NCBI RefSeq assembly: GCF_000292245.2
Contig: NZ_ALPT02000012.1
Span: 1 to 64,000 of the forward strand
Origin: Alkalihalobacillus alcalophilus ATCC 27647 = CGMCC 1.3604
Lineage (GTDB): Bacteria > Bacillota > Bacilli > Bacillales > Bacillaceae_D
Direction: 5' to 3'
Length of the DNA: 64,000 nt
Below the pieces are notes generated by a model that worked only from the letters and a program-made list of their open reading frames with translations, had not been told where the DNA came from and did no database searches. Positions 51,594-61,317 of the stretch are shown here, piece by piece (within the stretch, counting starts at the first letter, position 1; every line of letters begins with the position of its first letter). Position numbers and translations under genes: made by a program.

Positions 51594-52103
51594 TTATAGC
51601 CCTCGACGCCATTTTTCAAAAATTTCTGCTATCTCTGATGTAAGCGTGAGATTTGTTGATTCTTGGCTTTTCTTCGTTTTTTCGACAGCATGATGAATCC
51701 CTTTTTGCATAATTTCTGTTTCCGTTAAAAGCTCTCGTGCCGACTTCCGCAAAGCCCCTTTTCCAAATGTGATCGACTGCTCTGTAAAATCCGAAGTAGC
51801 GACATGAATCGTCCGGTCAAGGCGATTTAATTCGGAAACAAGCTTCTCGATCCGTTCATCAGCCGTTTCGTTTTTGCCTGTATAAATCACATCAACTCTG
51901 TAATTTTTATACTTTTTTCCAACGCCTTCAACCATATGAGCATCAAAGATCACTTTCACTTCATAACCTGTATAAGCTTGGTATTCAGCCATTATCTCGA
52001 TCAACTGATCCCTTGCAAGTTCTAAGTCTTTATCTTTTAAAGTGCGCAGCTTCGGCCACGCACCTATCATATTATAACCATCAACTAACAGAATATCTTT
52101 CAT
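51594..52103 (-). CDS. rae1: NYN-domain ribosome-dependent endoribonuclease Rae1 (YacP)
   Basis: This 169-residue protein has the PIN-like NYN fold. Acidic catalytic-site residues are in LLVDGYNMIGAWP and VIFDAHMVEG, and near the C-terminus in ATSDFTEQ. In B. subtilis Rae1 cuts mRNA in the ribosomal A site. The start is uncertain: ATG 52103 gives the family N-terminus, TTG 52112 overlaps the rlmB stop. Confidence 0.92.
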   Translation of the reverse strand: MKDILLVDGYNMIGAWPKLRTLKDKDLELARDQLIEIMAEYQAYTGYEVKVIFDAHMVEGVGKKYKNYRVDVIYTGKNETADERIEKLVSELNRLDRTIHVATSDFTEQSITFGKGALRKSARELLTETEIMQKGIHHAVEKTKKSQESTNLTLTSEIAEIFEKWRRGL

Positions 52104-52108
52104 TGCCT

Positions 52109-52855
52109 TCAATGACCTAGCGGGTTTCTTTTTCTGTATACTTCATACATTAATAAGCTCGCCGCTACAGAAGCATTCAATGATGTGACTTGTCCAACCA
52201 TCGGAATTTGAATCAAGAAGTCGCACTTCTCTTTAATCAACCGACTGATTCCTTTGCCTTCACTCCCTATAACAAGGCCAACAGGCATATCATAGGAAGC
52301 TTGTCTATAATCTTCGCTGCCTTTTGCATCTGTACCGACAAACCATAAACCACGCTTCTTTAAGTCTTCCATCGTTCTCGCCATATTCGTCACCCGAACA
52401 ACTGGGATATACTCAATCGCTCCAGTCGACGCTTTCGCAACCGTTTGGGTTAAACCAACAGCACGCCGTTTCGGAATAATCACACCATGAGCACCAACAG
52501 CATCGGCGGTCCTTAAAATCGAACCTAAGTTATGAGGATCCTCTAATTCATCTAGTAATAAGAAAAAAGGTTCTTCATTACGAGATTGTGCCAAAGCAAA
52601 TAAATCATCGAGCTCCTTATATTCATAAGCTGCAATCGACGCGACAACCCCTTGATGATTCGTTGTGCTCACAAGCTGCTCTAACTTTTTTTTAGGTGCC
52701 TGCTGCACAAGTATTCCATTCTGTTTCGCAAGCTCCATCACTTTAGTCATTTGTCCTTTTTGAGAACCTTCTGCAATCCAAATTTTATTAATTGTATGAC
52801 CTGAACGTAATGCTTCTATAACGGGATTTTTCCCAACAATAAATTCTTCACTCAC
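52109..52855 (-). CDS. rlmB: 23S rRNA (guanosine-2'-O)-methyltransferase RlmB
   Basis: This 248-residue SPOUT enzyme methylates G2251. An N-terminal substrate-binding domain covers residues 1-75. Trefoil-knot motifs are LEDPHNLGSILRTADAVGAH, GLVIGSEGKGISRLI and IPMVGQVTSLNASVAAS. Its ATG overlaps the mrnC stop by 4 bases. Confidence 0.95.
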   Translation of the reverse strand: MSEEFIVGKNPVIEALRSGHTINKIWIAEGSQKGQMTKVMELAKQNGILVQQAPKKKLEQLVSTTNHQGVVASIAAYEYKELDDLFALAQSRNEEPFFLLLDELEDPHNLGSILRTADAVGAHGVIIPKRRAVGLTQTVAKASTGAIEYIPVVRVTNMARTMEDLKKRGLWFVGTDAKGSEDYRQASYDMPVGLVIGSEGKGISRLIKEKCDFLIQIPMVGQVTSLNASVAASLLMYEVYRKRNPLGH

Positions 52856-53277
52856 TTGGCTGCACCTCCTTCTTTTTCTTGCAGTAGCTCAAGCATCTTT
52901 GCCACAACCTCATCTAAACGGCTTGTCTCCTCTTGTAAATATAAATAGCCAAGAATCGCTTCAAAAGCCGTTGCATAACGATACGTTTGTACGTCCGTAT
53001 TCTTTGGCACCGACCCCGACCTTGCATTACGACCACGTCGCACAACTGCAAGCTCAGCTTCTGAAAAAAAGTTATCATCGATCATTTGATGAACAACGGC
53101 CGCCTGTGCTTTTGCTGATACAAAACTCGTCGCTTCCTTATGCAGCTGATGGGGGCGTACTTTCCCTTGAGCAATCAAGTGGTAGCGAATATACATTTCT
53201 AAGACCGCATCGCCCATATAAGCAAGGGCGAGCGGGTTTAATTGTTTTAAATCAATATTTGGTTCAATTAACTTCAT
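52852..53277 (-). CDS. mrnC: Mini-ribonuclease III
   Basis: This 141-residue protein has an RNase III catalytic domain (NPLALAYMGDAVLEMYIRYH) without the dsRNA-binding domain. It matures the ends of 23S rRNA precursors in B. subtilis. ATG 53277 follows the cysS stop by 1 base, with GAGGA in the cysS tail. It is fourth from cysE in the cys-ribosome operon. Confidence 0.94.
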   Translation of the reverse strand: MKLIEPNIDLKQLNPLALAYMGDAVLEMYIRYHLIAQGKVRPHQLHKEATSFVSAKAQAAVVHQMIDDNFFSEAELAVVRRGRNARSGSVPKNTDVQTYRYATAFEAILGYLYLQEETSRLDEVVAKMLELLQEKEGGAAK

Positions 53278-53278
53278 A

Positions 53279-54676
53279 TTATCCTCGTTTCCACCGTACA
53301 CCTTGAGCCGTATCTTCTAAAATAATCCCTTTTTCTTTTAAGAAATCACGAATTTCATCTGCTCGAGCAAAGTTTCGTGCGATACGAGCCTCATTTCTCT
53401 CTTCAATTAAGTCATCAATCTCAGCATCAAGCATTTCTGCCTCTTCTGCTAAACTAATCCCTAACACAGCTGATAATTCATCAAGCATTTCTATAAAGGC
53501 TTGCAAGATTTTTTTAGATGTTTGCTCTTCTCGTAAATAACGATTGGCTTCTTTTGCCAAATCAAATAACACAGAAATTCCATTAGCCGAGTTAAAGTCG
53601 TCATCCATTTCTTCAATAAAACGACCTTTTGCTTTTTCTATCTTTTCGAGCCAATCCCCTACTTCACCAAAGTCAGCGGATTGTTTAAAACGATGCTCCA
53701 AACTTTCCCTTGCACCTTTTAAACGTTCTAAACCTCTTTTTGCTCCCTCTAAAAGCTCGTCACTGAAATTAATTGGACTACGATAATGAGCCGTTAGCAT
53801 AAAAAATCGGATGACTTCTGGTGAATGCTGTTGAATCATGTCATGAGCCAAAACAAAATTTCCTAGTGATTTCGACATTTTTTCATTATCAATATTAATA
53901 AATCCATTGTGTAACCAATAATTGGCCATCGTTTTTCCTGTTAAAGCTTCTGACTGAGCAATTTCATTTTCGTGATGCGGGAACGTTAAATCCTGGCCGC
54001 CAGCATGAATGTCGATCGTATCCCCTAAATATTTTTTGACCATCGCTGAGCATTCAATATGCCAGCCTGGTCTTCCGTCCCCCCACGGACTCTTCCATGA
54101 GATTTCTCCTGCCTTTGCATCTTTCCATAAAGCAAAATCAAGTGGATCTTCTTTTCTCGCGTCGACTTCTACTCTCGAACCTGATCGTAAATCGTCAATC
54201 GACTGGGAAGAAAGTTTTCCGTAACCTTTAAATTTTCTCGTTCTAAAATAAACATCCCCATCTGCCTCATAAGCGTACCCTTTATCAACTAATTGCTTAA
54301 TAAAGTCAATAATTTCAGGAATCGTTTCCGTTACTCTCGGGTGATGGTCCGCTTCCTTTACCCCTAAAGCACATGTATCTTCATGGTAAGCCTGGATAAA
54401 ACGATTTGCTACTTCAAATACATCCTCACCTAATTCATGGGCAGCTCGAATGATTTTATCATCCACATCAGTAAAATTTGAAACAAAATGCACGTCATAG
54501 CCGCGATATTTCAAATAATTTCGTACGACATCATAAACGATCGGTGGTCTTGCATTCCCGATATGAATATAATTGTAGACAGTGGGTCCACAAACATACA
54601 TTTTTACCTTGCCCTCTTCCATCGGTACAAATGTTTCTTTCTTTTTTGTTAAACTATTATAAAGTTTGATCGACAT
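53279..54676 (-). CDS. cysS: Cysteinyl-tRNA synthetase
   Basis: This 465-residue class I synthetase has the HIGN signature (YNYIHIGNARPP), zinc ligands (CGPTVY, WHIECSAM, HHENEIAQ) and KMSKSLGNF. Length and domain order (catalytic, DALR-like, C-terminal) are normal. It is in operon with cysE behind a Cys T-box. Confidence 0.98.
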   Translation of the reverse strand: MSIKLYNSLTKKKETFVPMEEGKVKMYVCGPTVYNYIHIGNARPPIVYDVVRNYLKYRGYDVHFVSNFTDVDDKIIRAAHELGEDVFEVANRFIQAYHEDTCALGVKEADHHPRVTETIPEIIDFIKQLVDKGYAYEADGDVYFRTRKFKGYGKLSSQSIDDLRSGSRVEVDARKEDPLDFALWKDAKAGEISWKSPWGDGRPGWHIECSAMVKKYLGDTIDIHAGGQDLTFPHHENEIAQSEALTGKTMANYWLHNGFINIDNEKMSKSLGNFVLAHDMIQQHSPEVIRFFMLTAHYRSPINFSDELLEGAKRGLERLKGARESLEHRFKQSADFGEVGDWLEKIEKAKGRFIEEMDDDFNSANGISVLFDLAKEANRYLREEQTSKKILQAFIEMLDELSAVLGISLAEEAEMLDAEIDDLIEERNEARIARNFARADEIRDFLKEKGIILEDTAQGVRWKRG

Positions 54677-54796
54677 ACGACCTTCTCCTTTTAATTAAAA
54701 TACCTGTCTCTTTATCAATGCCTCAAAGTGTTCCACTTCTATTTACATCCTCGACATTTGCCTATAATATATTCTTTCTTACCTATTATGTTCTCA

Positions 54797-55450
54797 TTAA
54801 GAATTATTTTTTCTTTCTTGCCCTAACTCTTTTTTTAATTTCGAGATTTCGTCTTCTAACTCTTTCAATTTATCTGCGACTGGGTCTGGTAGCATATGAT
54901 GATTTAAGCTTTTCACGACCTTGATTCCATCTTGAACAACAATCTTACCAGGGATCCCGACAACCGTTGAATTCGCCGGTACTTCATTAAGCACAACTGA
55001 GCCAGCTCCAATTCGTGCATTCTCTCCGATTGTAAAAGATCCAAGAACTTTAGCGCCAGAGGCAATGAGCACTCCATCCTCTACAGTTGGATGACGCTTG
55101 CCTTTTTCTTTCCCTGTACCACCTAAAGTCACCCCTTGATAGATGGTTACATTATTTCCAATTTCACACGTTTCACCAATCACAACTCCCATACCGTGAT
55201 CAATAAACACTCGTTGCCCAATGACTGCACCTGGATGAATTTCAACCCCTGTAATAAAACGATTCAATTGTGATAACAAACGACCAATGAAATAAAACTT
55301 TTTCTTCCATAGCCAGTGAGCGAAACGATGCATCCAAATTGCATGGACTCCTGAATAGGTGAAAACCACTTCAAACCGACTACGTGCGGCAGGATCTTGG
55401 TCAAAAACAACATCTATATCATTTAATAGAGTTTGAAACTTTTTTTTCAT
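54797..55450 (-). CDS. cysE: Serine O-acetyltransferase
   Basis: This 217-residue enzyme has an N-terminal helical domain and a left-handed beta helix of hexapeptide repeats (IGQRVFIDHGMGVVIGETCE, GNNVTIYQGVTLGGTGKEKG, active His in HGMG). It makes O-acetylserine for cysteine synthesis. ATG 55450 is chosen with GGGGG about 10 bases upstream; GTG 55456 adds two residues. It is the first gene behind the T-box. Confidence 0.96.
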   Translation of the reverse strand: MKKKFQTLLNDIDVVFDQDPAARSRFEVVFTYSGVHAIWMHRFAHWLWKKKFYFIGRLLSQLNRFITGVEIHPGAVIGQRVFIDHGMGVVIGETCEIGNNVTIYQGVTLGGTGKEKGKRHPTVEDGVLIASGAKVLGSFTIGENARIGAGSVVLNEVPANSTVVGIPGKIVVQDGIKVVKSLNHHMLPDPVADKLKELEDEISKLKKELGQERKNNS

Positions 55451-55524
55451 CTCCACTCATCCCCCATTATAAGCAAAGCGTTTAGTTTAATTTATTTGGT
55501 GACGCTTATCTCCTCTAAAAGTCA

Positions 55525-55790
55525 AAAAGCACCTCTATGCACTATTATTGTGCACAGAGGCGCTAACGCGCGGTCCCACTCTGTTTCAATAATGCCACAA
55601 GCTCCGGCACTATTTTTCTCAACTTTGCGTATAACGTCGCAACACGCTTTTCCCTACTTCATTTCAAGAAAAGGCTCAAGGGTGCATTTTCGGAAGCTTC
55701 TACTTAAATCACTTTCAGCCATGGTGATTCTCTCTTTCAAGTTAGAAAAGACTTCTTACTTTTCCCTCTCAACACGTTGTTCTATCAAAC
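55525..55790 (-). promoter_or_regulatory. Cys T-box leader of cysE-cysS
   Basis: The T-box sequence reads AGAGTGGGACCGCG on minus (near 55567-55582). It precedes a strong terminator whose arms are GCGCCTCTGTGCAC and GTGCATAGAGGTGC followed by TTTTT. A TGC (Cys) candidate specifier lies at 55684-55686 in AAAATGCACC, and the AG-rich stem I region lies beyond it. Position ahead of cysE matches the tRNA-Cys T-box known in B. subtilis. Confidence 0.9.
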
Positions 55791-55835
55791 TCTAGAATGA
55801 CAAATAATCACAGTCTATGTCATTTTGATTAAATG

Positions 55836-57290
55836 TTATACTAATTTTTTCAATCTTGCTACAACTATTTCTTTGCCAAGAAGCTCAATTGAATCATCAA
55901 GCTCACGACCATGGGTTTGACCTGTTGTAGCGACACGAATTGGCATAAATAATTTCTTTCCTTTTTGCCCAGTCGCTTTTTGGGTTGCTTTGATCGCACT
56001 TTTAATATTCGCAGCCACAAATTCCTCTAATTGTTCCAACTCATTTAAAAAGGCTTGCATCACTTCTGGAACTTGCTCTTCATTAAGAACAGCTTGTGCT
56101 TCTTCATTATACTCAATTTCCTCTTTAAAGAACAACTCTGTCAACTCTACAATTTCAGCACCATAGTGAAGTTGCTCTTGATAAAGTCCAACAAGACGTT
56201 TCACCCACTGAGTTTGTTCAGCACTCATCACCTCAGGAAGACGACCCGCTTTCACTAAATGGGGCACAGTCAATTCAAGAACTTCATCCAAATCAGCTTT
56301 TTTCATATACTGATTATTCATCCAAGCTAATTTATCTGTATCAAAGACGGCTGGTGATTTCAAGACACGCTCTAAACTAAATTGCTTCTCAAGATCTTCT
56401 AATGAGAAAATTTCCTCTTCACCAACTGGAGACCAGCCAAGTAAAGCAAGAAAGTTAACGATCGCATCTGGACGATACCCAAGGTCTTTATATTGTTCAA
56501 CAAATTGAATAATCGACTCATCACGTTTACTCATTTTTTGTCTATCTGCATTTAGAATTAAAGAAGCATGGGCAAAAGTTGGGACTTCCAAACCTAATGC
56601 TTCATACAATAATACTTGGCGTGGTGTATTCGATAAATGTTCTTCACCACGAATAACATGTGTAATTTTCATTAAATAATCGTCAATAACAACCGCAAAA
56701 TTATACATTGGAACGCCATCTTTACGGGCAATAACAAAGTCACCAATTCCGTCTGATTCAAAGGAAACCTCGCCACGAACGGCATCTTCAATTTTAATCA
56801 CTTTTCCTTCAGGAACACGGAAACGAATGACTGGTTTTAACCCTTTCTCTTCATAAGCTTTTCTTTGCTCGTCGGTTAAATCTCGATCACGTCCACTGTA
56901 TTTTGGCGTTTCACCTTTAGCAAGCTGTGCTTCACGCTCTGCTTGTAATTCTTCTTCCGTCATATAACAGTAATAAGCATCGCCTTTGGAAAGTAGTTTT
57001 TCTAAATACTCTTGATAAATCTCCGTACGCTCCATACTACGGTAAGGACCATAAGGACCTCCTACATCAATGCTCTCATCCCAATGAATACCAAGCCACT
57101 TTAAACTCTCCAATAACTTCTCCGTCGCACTATCAACATTTCTTGCTTGATCCGTATCTTCAATTCTTAAGATGAATTGTCCACCTTGGTTTTTCGCATA
57201 TAAATAGTTGAATAGAGCTGAACGTGCACCACCAATATGTAAATGCCCAGTCGGACTTGGGGCAAAACGTACACGAATATCTTTTGTCAT
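55836..57290 (-). CDS. gltX: Glutamyl-tRNA synthetase
   Basis: This 484-residue enzyme has HIGG (GHLHIGGARSALFNYLYA) and KMSKRD signatures, and a C-terminal anticodon-binding helical domain. In Bacillus it charges both tRNA-Glu and tRNA-Gln, so it is probably the non-discriminating form; the pathway needs GatCAB, not seen here. ATG 57290 is used; the open frame to 57335 has no site. Confidence 0.97.
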   Translation of the reverse strand: MTKDIRVRFAPSPTGHLHIGGARSALFNYLYAKNQGGQFILRIEDTDQARNVDSATEKLLESLKWLGIHWDESIDVGGPYGPYRSMERTEIYQEYLEKLLSKGDAYYCYMTEEELQAEREAQLAKGETPKYSGRDRDLTDEQRKAYEEKGLKPVIRFRVPEGKVIKIEDAVRGEVSFESDGIGDFVIARKDGVPMYNFAVVIDDYLMKITHVIRGEEHLSNTPRQVLLYEALGLEVPTFAHASLILNADRQKMSKRDESIIQFVEQYKDLGYRPDAIVNFLALLGWSPVGEEEIFSLEDLEKQFSLERVLKSPAVFDTDKLAWMNNQYMKKADLDEVLELTVPHLVKAGRLPEVMSAEQTQWVKRLVGLYQEQLHYGAEIVELTELFFKEEIEYNEEAQAVLNEEQVPEVMQAFLNELEQLEEFVAANIKSAIKATQKATGQKGKKLFMPIRVATTGQTHGRELDDSIELLGKEIVVARLKKLV

Positions 57291-57599
57291 CCTTCTACAC
57301 TCTCCGTTTCTAATATATGAGCAACATGCACTCATTTTACTTTTCTTATTTTAGCACCAACTAAAGGGCAATCGTCAAGTATCTCTCTTTCTTTAGAGGC
57401 AGCAGAAAAACGGTCGACACGTTAGCTTACTCCACGAGCTGCATGTCCTACACGTTCCGCGGGTGAGTCGGGGGCCTCCTCGCTCATCGCTGCGGGGTCT
57501 CCCTTCCTTCACTAATCCCGCAGGAGTCTCCAGGGAGTACAGCCGAAGCTGATCATTTGGATAACATCCTTCTTCCTGACCCTCTTAGCACTAACTAGT
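57291..57599. other. Non-coding gltX-ispF spacer
   Basis: The 309-base gap contains no gene. It holds the best preserved copy of the dispersed repeat (57421-57555). Confidence 0.6.
57421..57555. repeat. Dispersed intergenic repeat, copy C (longest)
   Basis: About 135 bases with internal complementarity: CTGCGGG (57490-57496) pairs with CCCGCAG (57517-57523). GGGTGAGTCGGG and GGGGTCTCC are landmarks. Copy B shares its left half and copy A shares ends of it. Similar GC-rich palindromic spacers occur in other Bacillus genomes, from memory. Confidence 0.65.
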
Positions 57600-58082
57600 T
57601 TACCCTTTTTTTGCTTGTAATAAAATGACGGCTTGTGAAGCAATCCCTTCCCCACGGCCTGTGAATCCTAATTTCTCTGTTGTTGTCGCCTTTACATTGA
57701 TTTGCGAAACATTGGCCTCCAGCAGTTCAGCGATGCGATTTCTCATTGAATCAATATGAGGAGCCATCTTTGGTTGCTGAGCAATGATCGTACAATCTAA
57801 ATTGCCTAGCTCATACCCTTTTTCCTTCACAATTTTCCATACATCGATTAATAACTTCGCTGAGTCGGCATCTTTAAATTCTGCTGATGTATCTGGGAAA
57901 TGCTTCCCGATGTCACCTTCCCCAATCGCCCCAAGGGCAGCATCTGCAATGGTATGTAGCAAAACATCAGCATCTGAATGTCCTAATAAACCTTTTTCAT
58001 AGGGAATCGTAATCCCGCCAATAATAAGAGGTCTGCCTTCTACTAATTGATGTACATCAAAACCTTGTCCTATTCTAAACAT
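57600..58082 (-). CDS. ispF: 2-C-methyl-D-erythritol 2,4-cyclodiphosphate synthase
   Basis: This 160-residue non-mevalonate pathway enzyme has the metal ligands in GFDVHQLVEG and HSDADVLLHTIADA and the KATTTEKLGFTGR motif. Its ATG (58082, with an adjacent ATG at 58085) lies within the end of ispD, so the two are coupled. Confidence 0.97.
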   Translation of the reverse strand: MFRIGQGFDVHQLVEGRPLIIGGITIPYEKGLLGHSDADVLLHTIADAALGAIGEGDIGKHFPDTSAEFKDADSAKLLIDVWKIVKEKGYELGNLDCTIIAQQPKMAPHIDSMRNRIAELLEANVSQINVKATTTEKLGFTGRGEGIASQAVILLQAKKG

Positions 58083-58767
58083 CATTATTCCTCGCTTCCA
58101 TTCCAATGATTGCTTCAGCAAATAATAAATCTTCTTGTGTTGTAATTTTTATATTAAAATAATCGCCTTCCACAATTGTGACTGGCTTGCCATACCATTC
58201 AACAAGACTCGCGTCATCCGTTCCTAACTTCTGTTCTATTAATGCTTTGTTGTGAGCTTGTTTAATTAAACCCACTTGAAAAGCTTGTGGGGTTTGGACA
58301 GACCATAACTCAGAGCGATCGAGTGTATCTACTACTTGTTGATTTTCGACTTTTTTAATCGTATCTTTTACTGGAACAGCTACAATCGCCGCCCCATCCT
58401 CTGCAGCCACTTCGACTAGCTCATGAATGACCGTTCTCTTCACAAATGGCCTTGCTCCATCATGGATTAAAACGATCTTCCCAGCGTCAATTTCGTCTAA
58501 TCCACATTTTACACTATCTTGCCGCTCAACCCCACCAGGAATAATCTTTTTTATCTTTCCATAGTCGCCATCAATTAAATCTGCTAAAAGCTCTATTTCA
58601 CCCTGATGAGCCACCAAAACGACTTCATCACACCATGGGTCTTCTTCAAATAGCGTCAACGTATGTAACAAAAGTGGGCGATTTTGCAGTTCAATTAGTA
58701 ATTTGTTCTTTCCTGCTTTCATCCGTTTCCCTTGACCAGCTGCCAAAAGAATGAGACTATACCTCAT
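58075..58767 (-). CDS. ispD: 2-C-methyl-D-erythritol 4-phosphate cytidylyltransferase
   Basis: This 230-residue enzyme has the nucleotidyltransferase motif LAAGQGKRMKAGKNKLL and conserved VLIHDGARPFV and VKDTIKKV. It makes CDP-methylerythritol. It overlaps ispF. Confidence 0.97.
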   Translation of the reverse strand: MRYSLILLAAGQGKRMKAGKNKLLIELQNRPLLLHTLTLFEEDPWCDEVVLVAHQGEIELLADLIDGDYGKIKKIIPGGVERQDSVKCGLDEIDAGKIVLIHDGARPFVKRTVIHELVEVAAEDGAAIVAVPVKDTIKKVENQQVVDTLDRSELWSVQTPQAFQVGLIKQAHNKALIEQKLGTDDASLVEWYGKPVTIVEGDYFNIKITTQEDLLFAEAIIGMEARNNDV

Positions 58768-58915
58768 TATATTCTCTCCATTTCACATTTTCTTGCTCTT
58801 ATTTTAGCATGATTACGAAAAAAGTGATTAAATTAACCTGACTTGCTAAAAATGGCTCTGAATATTAGGCTGCTGCCTCCAAATGACAGACATAATCAAC
58901 ATCTAATTAAACATC

Positions 58916-58960
58916 AAAAAAAGTAGATGAAAAAGCACACTGGGCTTCTCACCTACTTTA
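58916..58960 (-). terminator. Terminator after yacL
   Basis: On minus, AAAGTAGGTGAGAAGC pairs with the GCTTTTTCATCTACTTT arm and is followed by further T. It lies in the space between yacL and ispD. Confidence 0.65.
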
Positions 58961-59002
58961 TTATAAGACTTATCTTATTAGCCCACTCTATTGTGACTCT
59001 GT

Positions 59003-60079
59003 TTAGAGAGCTTTTTCCAATACTTTAGGCTTGGCAAAAATCATACGACCCGCACTCGTTTGTAAAACACTCGTAACGATCACATCAATATGTTTACTAA
59101 TAAAGTCTCTTCCACCTTCTACAACAATCATCGTTCCATCGTCTAAATAAGCGACACCTTGATGATGCTCTTTTCCATCTTTAATGACTTGAACATTTAA
59201 CTCTTCTCCAGGAAGAACAACAGGCTTAACGGCATTTGCTAAATCATTTATATTTAGCACCGATACACCTTGAAGCTCACACACTTTATTTAAGTTAAAA
59301 TCGTTTGTCACGACAATACCAGAAGTGAGCTTCGCTAATTTCACTAACTTGCTATCGACTTCATGAATCTCTTCAAAATCCCCTTCATAAATTTCAACAT
59401 TGATAGGGAGTTCTTTTTGAATTTTATTTAATATATCTAAACCTCTACGACCTCGATTACGTTTTAAAACATCAGAAGAATCAGCGATATGTTGTAATTC
59501 TTCTAAAACAAAACCTGGAATCACTAACGTGCCTTCTAGAAAACGCGTTTTGCAAATATCCGCAATACGTCCATCGATAATGACACTTGTATCCAATATT
59601 TTAAGATCAGAGTCTGTCTGCGTATCATCTTTTTTCTTATCTTTGCCTAGTTGCTTTGTCACCGTAAAAACTTGAACAAGTTCATCACGTTTTTTAAAGC
59701 CAATTTGAAACCCTAGGTACCCTAACAAAAGCGTTAGAAAAATTGGAAGTATCGTACTTATTACCGGGATTTCCACTGCATTTAATGGAATAAGAAATGC
59801 CACAATAAGTCCAATAATTAACCCCATTGAACCAAAGAGAACGTCTGTTACAGGTGCTTTAACAATCGCTTCTTCAAGAACTTTAATAAACCCGACAAAA
59901 TGATCAGCTAACCATAAACTAATTATAAATAATAGCAATGCACCAATGACGACGCCTACATATGGGGATGCCATCCAACCAGAACCTAAATCCAATAATT
60001 GAATAAGTTCAGGGATATAGATAAAACCTAACGTTCCACCAACTAATATAAAACATAATTGTATTATCCTTCTCAACAC
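59003..60079 (-). CDS. yacL: PIN/TRAM domain membrane protein YacL
   Basis: This 358-residue protein has four membrane helices (about residues 5-130), a PIN-type nuclease domain (LKILDTSVIIDGRIADIC with acidic residues to VTNDFNLNKV) and a C-terminal TRAM domain (LPGEELNVQVIKDGKE). A nuclease role is inferred from the fold. Conserved between disA and ispD. Confidence 0.92.
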   Translation of the reverse strand: MLRRIIQLCFILVGGTLGFIYIPELIQLLDLGSGWMASPYVGVVIGALLLFIISLWLADHFVGFIKVLEEAIVKAPVTDVLFGSMGLIIGLIVAFLIPLNAVEIPVISTILPIFLTLLLGYLGFQIGFKKRDELVQVFTVTKQLGKDKKKDDTQTDSDLKILDTSVIIDGRIADICKTRFLEGTLVIPGFVLEELQHIADSSDVLKRNRGRRGLDILNKIQKELPINVEIYEGDFEEIHEVDSKLVKLAKLTSGIVVTNDFNLNKVCELQGVSVLNINDLANAVKPVVLPGEELNVQVIKDGKEHHQGVAYLDDGTMIVVEGGRDFISKHIDVIVTSVLQTSAGRMIFAKPKVLEKAL

Positions 60080-60236
60080 TTCTTTTTCACCTCCTTGTAC
60101 CTATTATAGACAAGTTTCATAAATCAAAACCTAGCAAACTGCATTTCACATAAAATTCCATCTTTATCGGCATTTTCTCTTGAAAAGGACATCGTTTTGT
60201 CGAAAGGTTTTTATAGAGAAATCACACATTTTATCA

Positions 60237-61310
60237 TTAGATATGACGATCAACGAACAATTGTTCTTGAATGCGATTTAAGCCATTTTTAATCATTTTA
60301 GCCCTTGCTTCCCCTATTCCTTCTACCTCATCTAATTCATCAATACTTGCAAACATAATATTAGCCAAATCGCCGTATTTATCGATCAAATTTTCAATAA
60401 TGAGCGTAGGCAAGCGTGGAATCCGGTGGAGAATTCGATAACCTCTTGGCATAACCGACTGTTCTTGCACATTAGCCATTCGACTATAACCTAATGTTTT
60501 GACAATCTCATTATCGTCTAGCAGCTCGGGTGATTCGGCTTTAGTTAATTCACGTAATGTGTCATAGACATCGGTTTTCTTTTCTTTTACATAATCCTTT
60601 AGTAAATAAATGGCCTCTTTTTCAATATTTGAAACTAATTCATTTAGCTGCATCGTAATAAGGCGACCTTCATCTCCTAATTCATTCACATAATTAATAA
60701 TTTCACGTTTGATCCTCAAAACCATTTGAACACGATGGATCACTTGAATCACTTCTTGAAACGTGACAAGCTGTTCAAATTCTAGAGCCCCTAAATTTGT
60801 AATGCCTTGATCTAAAACAACTTTATATTTCTCAAGTGTCTGTACCGCTTGATTTGCTTTTGTTAAAATAACGCCAATATCTCTTAAAGAATAACGATTT
60901 TCTCCTTGATACAATGTAATAACATTTCGTCTTTGCGAAATTGAAATCACTAGATTACCTGTTTGTTTAGCGACACGCTCTGCTGTTCGGTGACGAATCC
61001 CTGTTTCATTCGATTCAATCCCGTTGTTTGGAACAAGCTGTGTATTGGCATACAAAATTCTCGTCCCATCCTCATTTAAGATGATGGCTCCATCCATTTT
61101 AGCTAATTCATACAAATAAGCAGGCGAGAAATCGCAATTGATAAAAAATCCACCATCCACGATATTCATCATTTCATTGTTATAACCAAGAACAATTAGA
61201 CCTCCTGTGTTCGCCCTTAACACATTATCAATTCCTGCTCTTAACGCCGTCCCTGGTGCAACAAGTCTTAAGACATCTTGAATAAAATCTCCCTTCTTGC
61301 GCTCATCCAT
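60237..61310 (-). CDS. disA: DNA integrity scanning diadenylate cyclase DisA
   Basis: This 357-residue protein synthesises c-di-AMP. The DAC domain (1-145) has the DGA (DGAIILNEDG) and RHR (GIRHRTAERVA) motifs. A helical linker and C-terminal RuvA-like HhH domain (DELDEVEGIGEARAKMIKNG) follow, which bind branched DNA. It lies 7 bases after radA. Confidence 0.97.
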   Translation of the reverse strand: MDERKKGDFIQDVLRLVAPGTALRAGIDNVLRANTGGLIVLGYNNEMMNIVDGGFFINCDFSPAYLYELAKMDGAIILNEDGTRILYANTQLVPNNGIESNETGIRHRTAERVAKQTGNLVISISQRRNVITLYQGENRYSLRDIGVILTKANQAVQTLEKYKVVLDQGITNLGALEFEQLVTFQEVIQVIHRVQMVLRIKREIINYVNELGDEGRLITMQLNELVSNIEKEAIYLLKDYVKEKKTDVYDTLRELTKAESPELLDDNEIVKTLGYSRMANVQEQSVMPRGYRILHRIPRLPTLIIENLIDKYGDLANIMFASIDELDEVEGIGEARAKMIKNGLNRIQEQLFVDRHI

Positions 61311-61317
61311 TCTCCAA

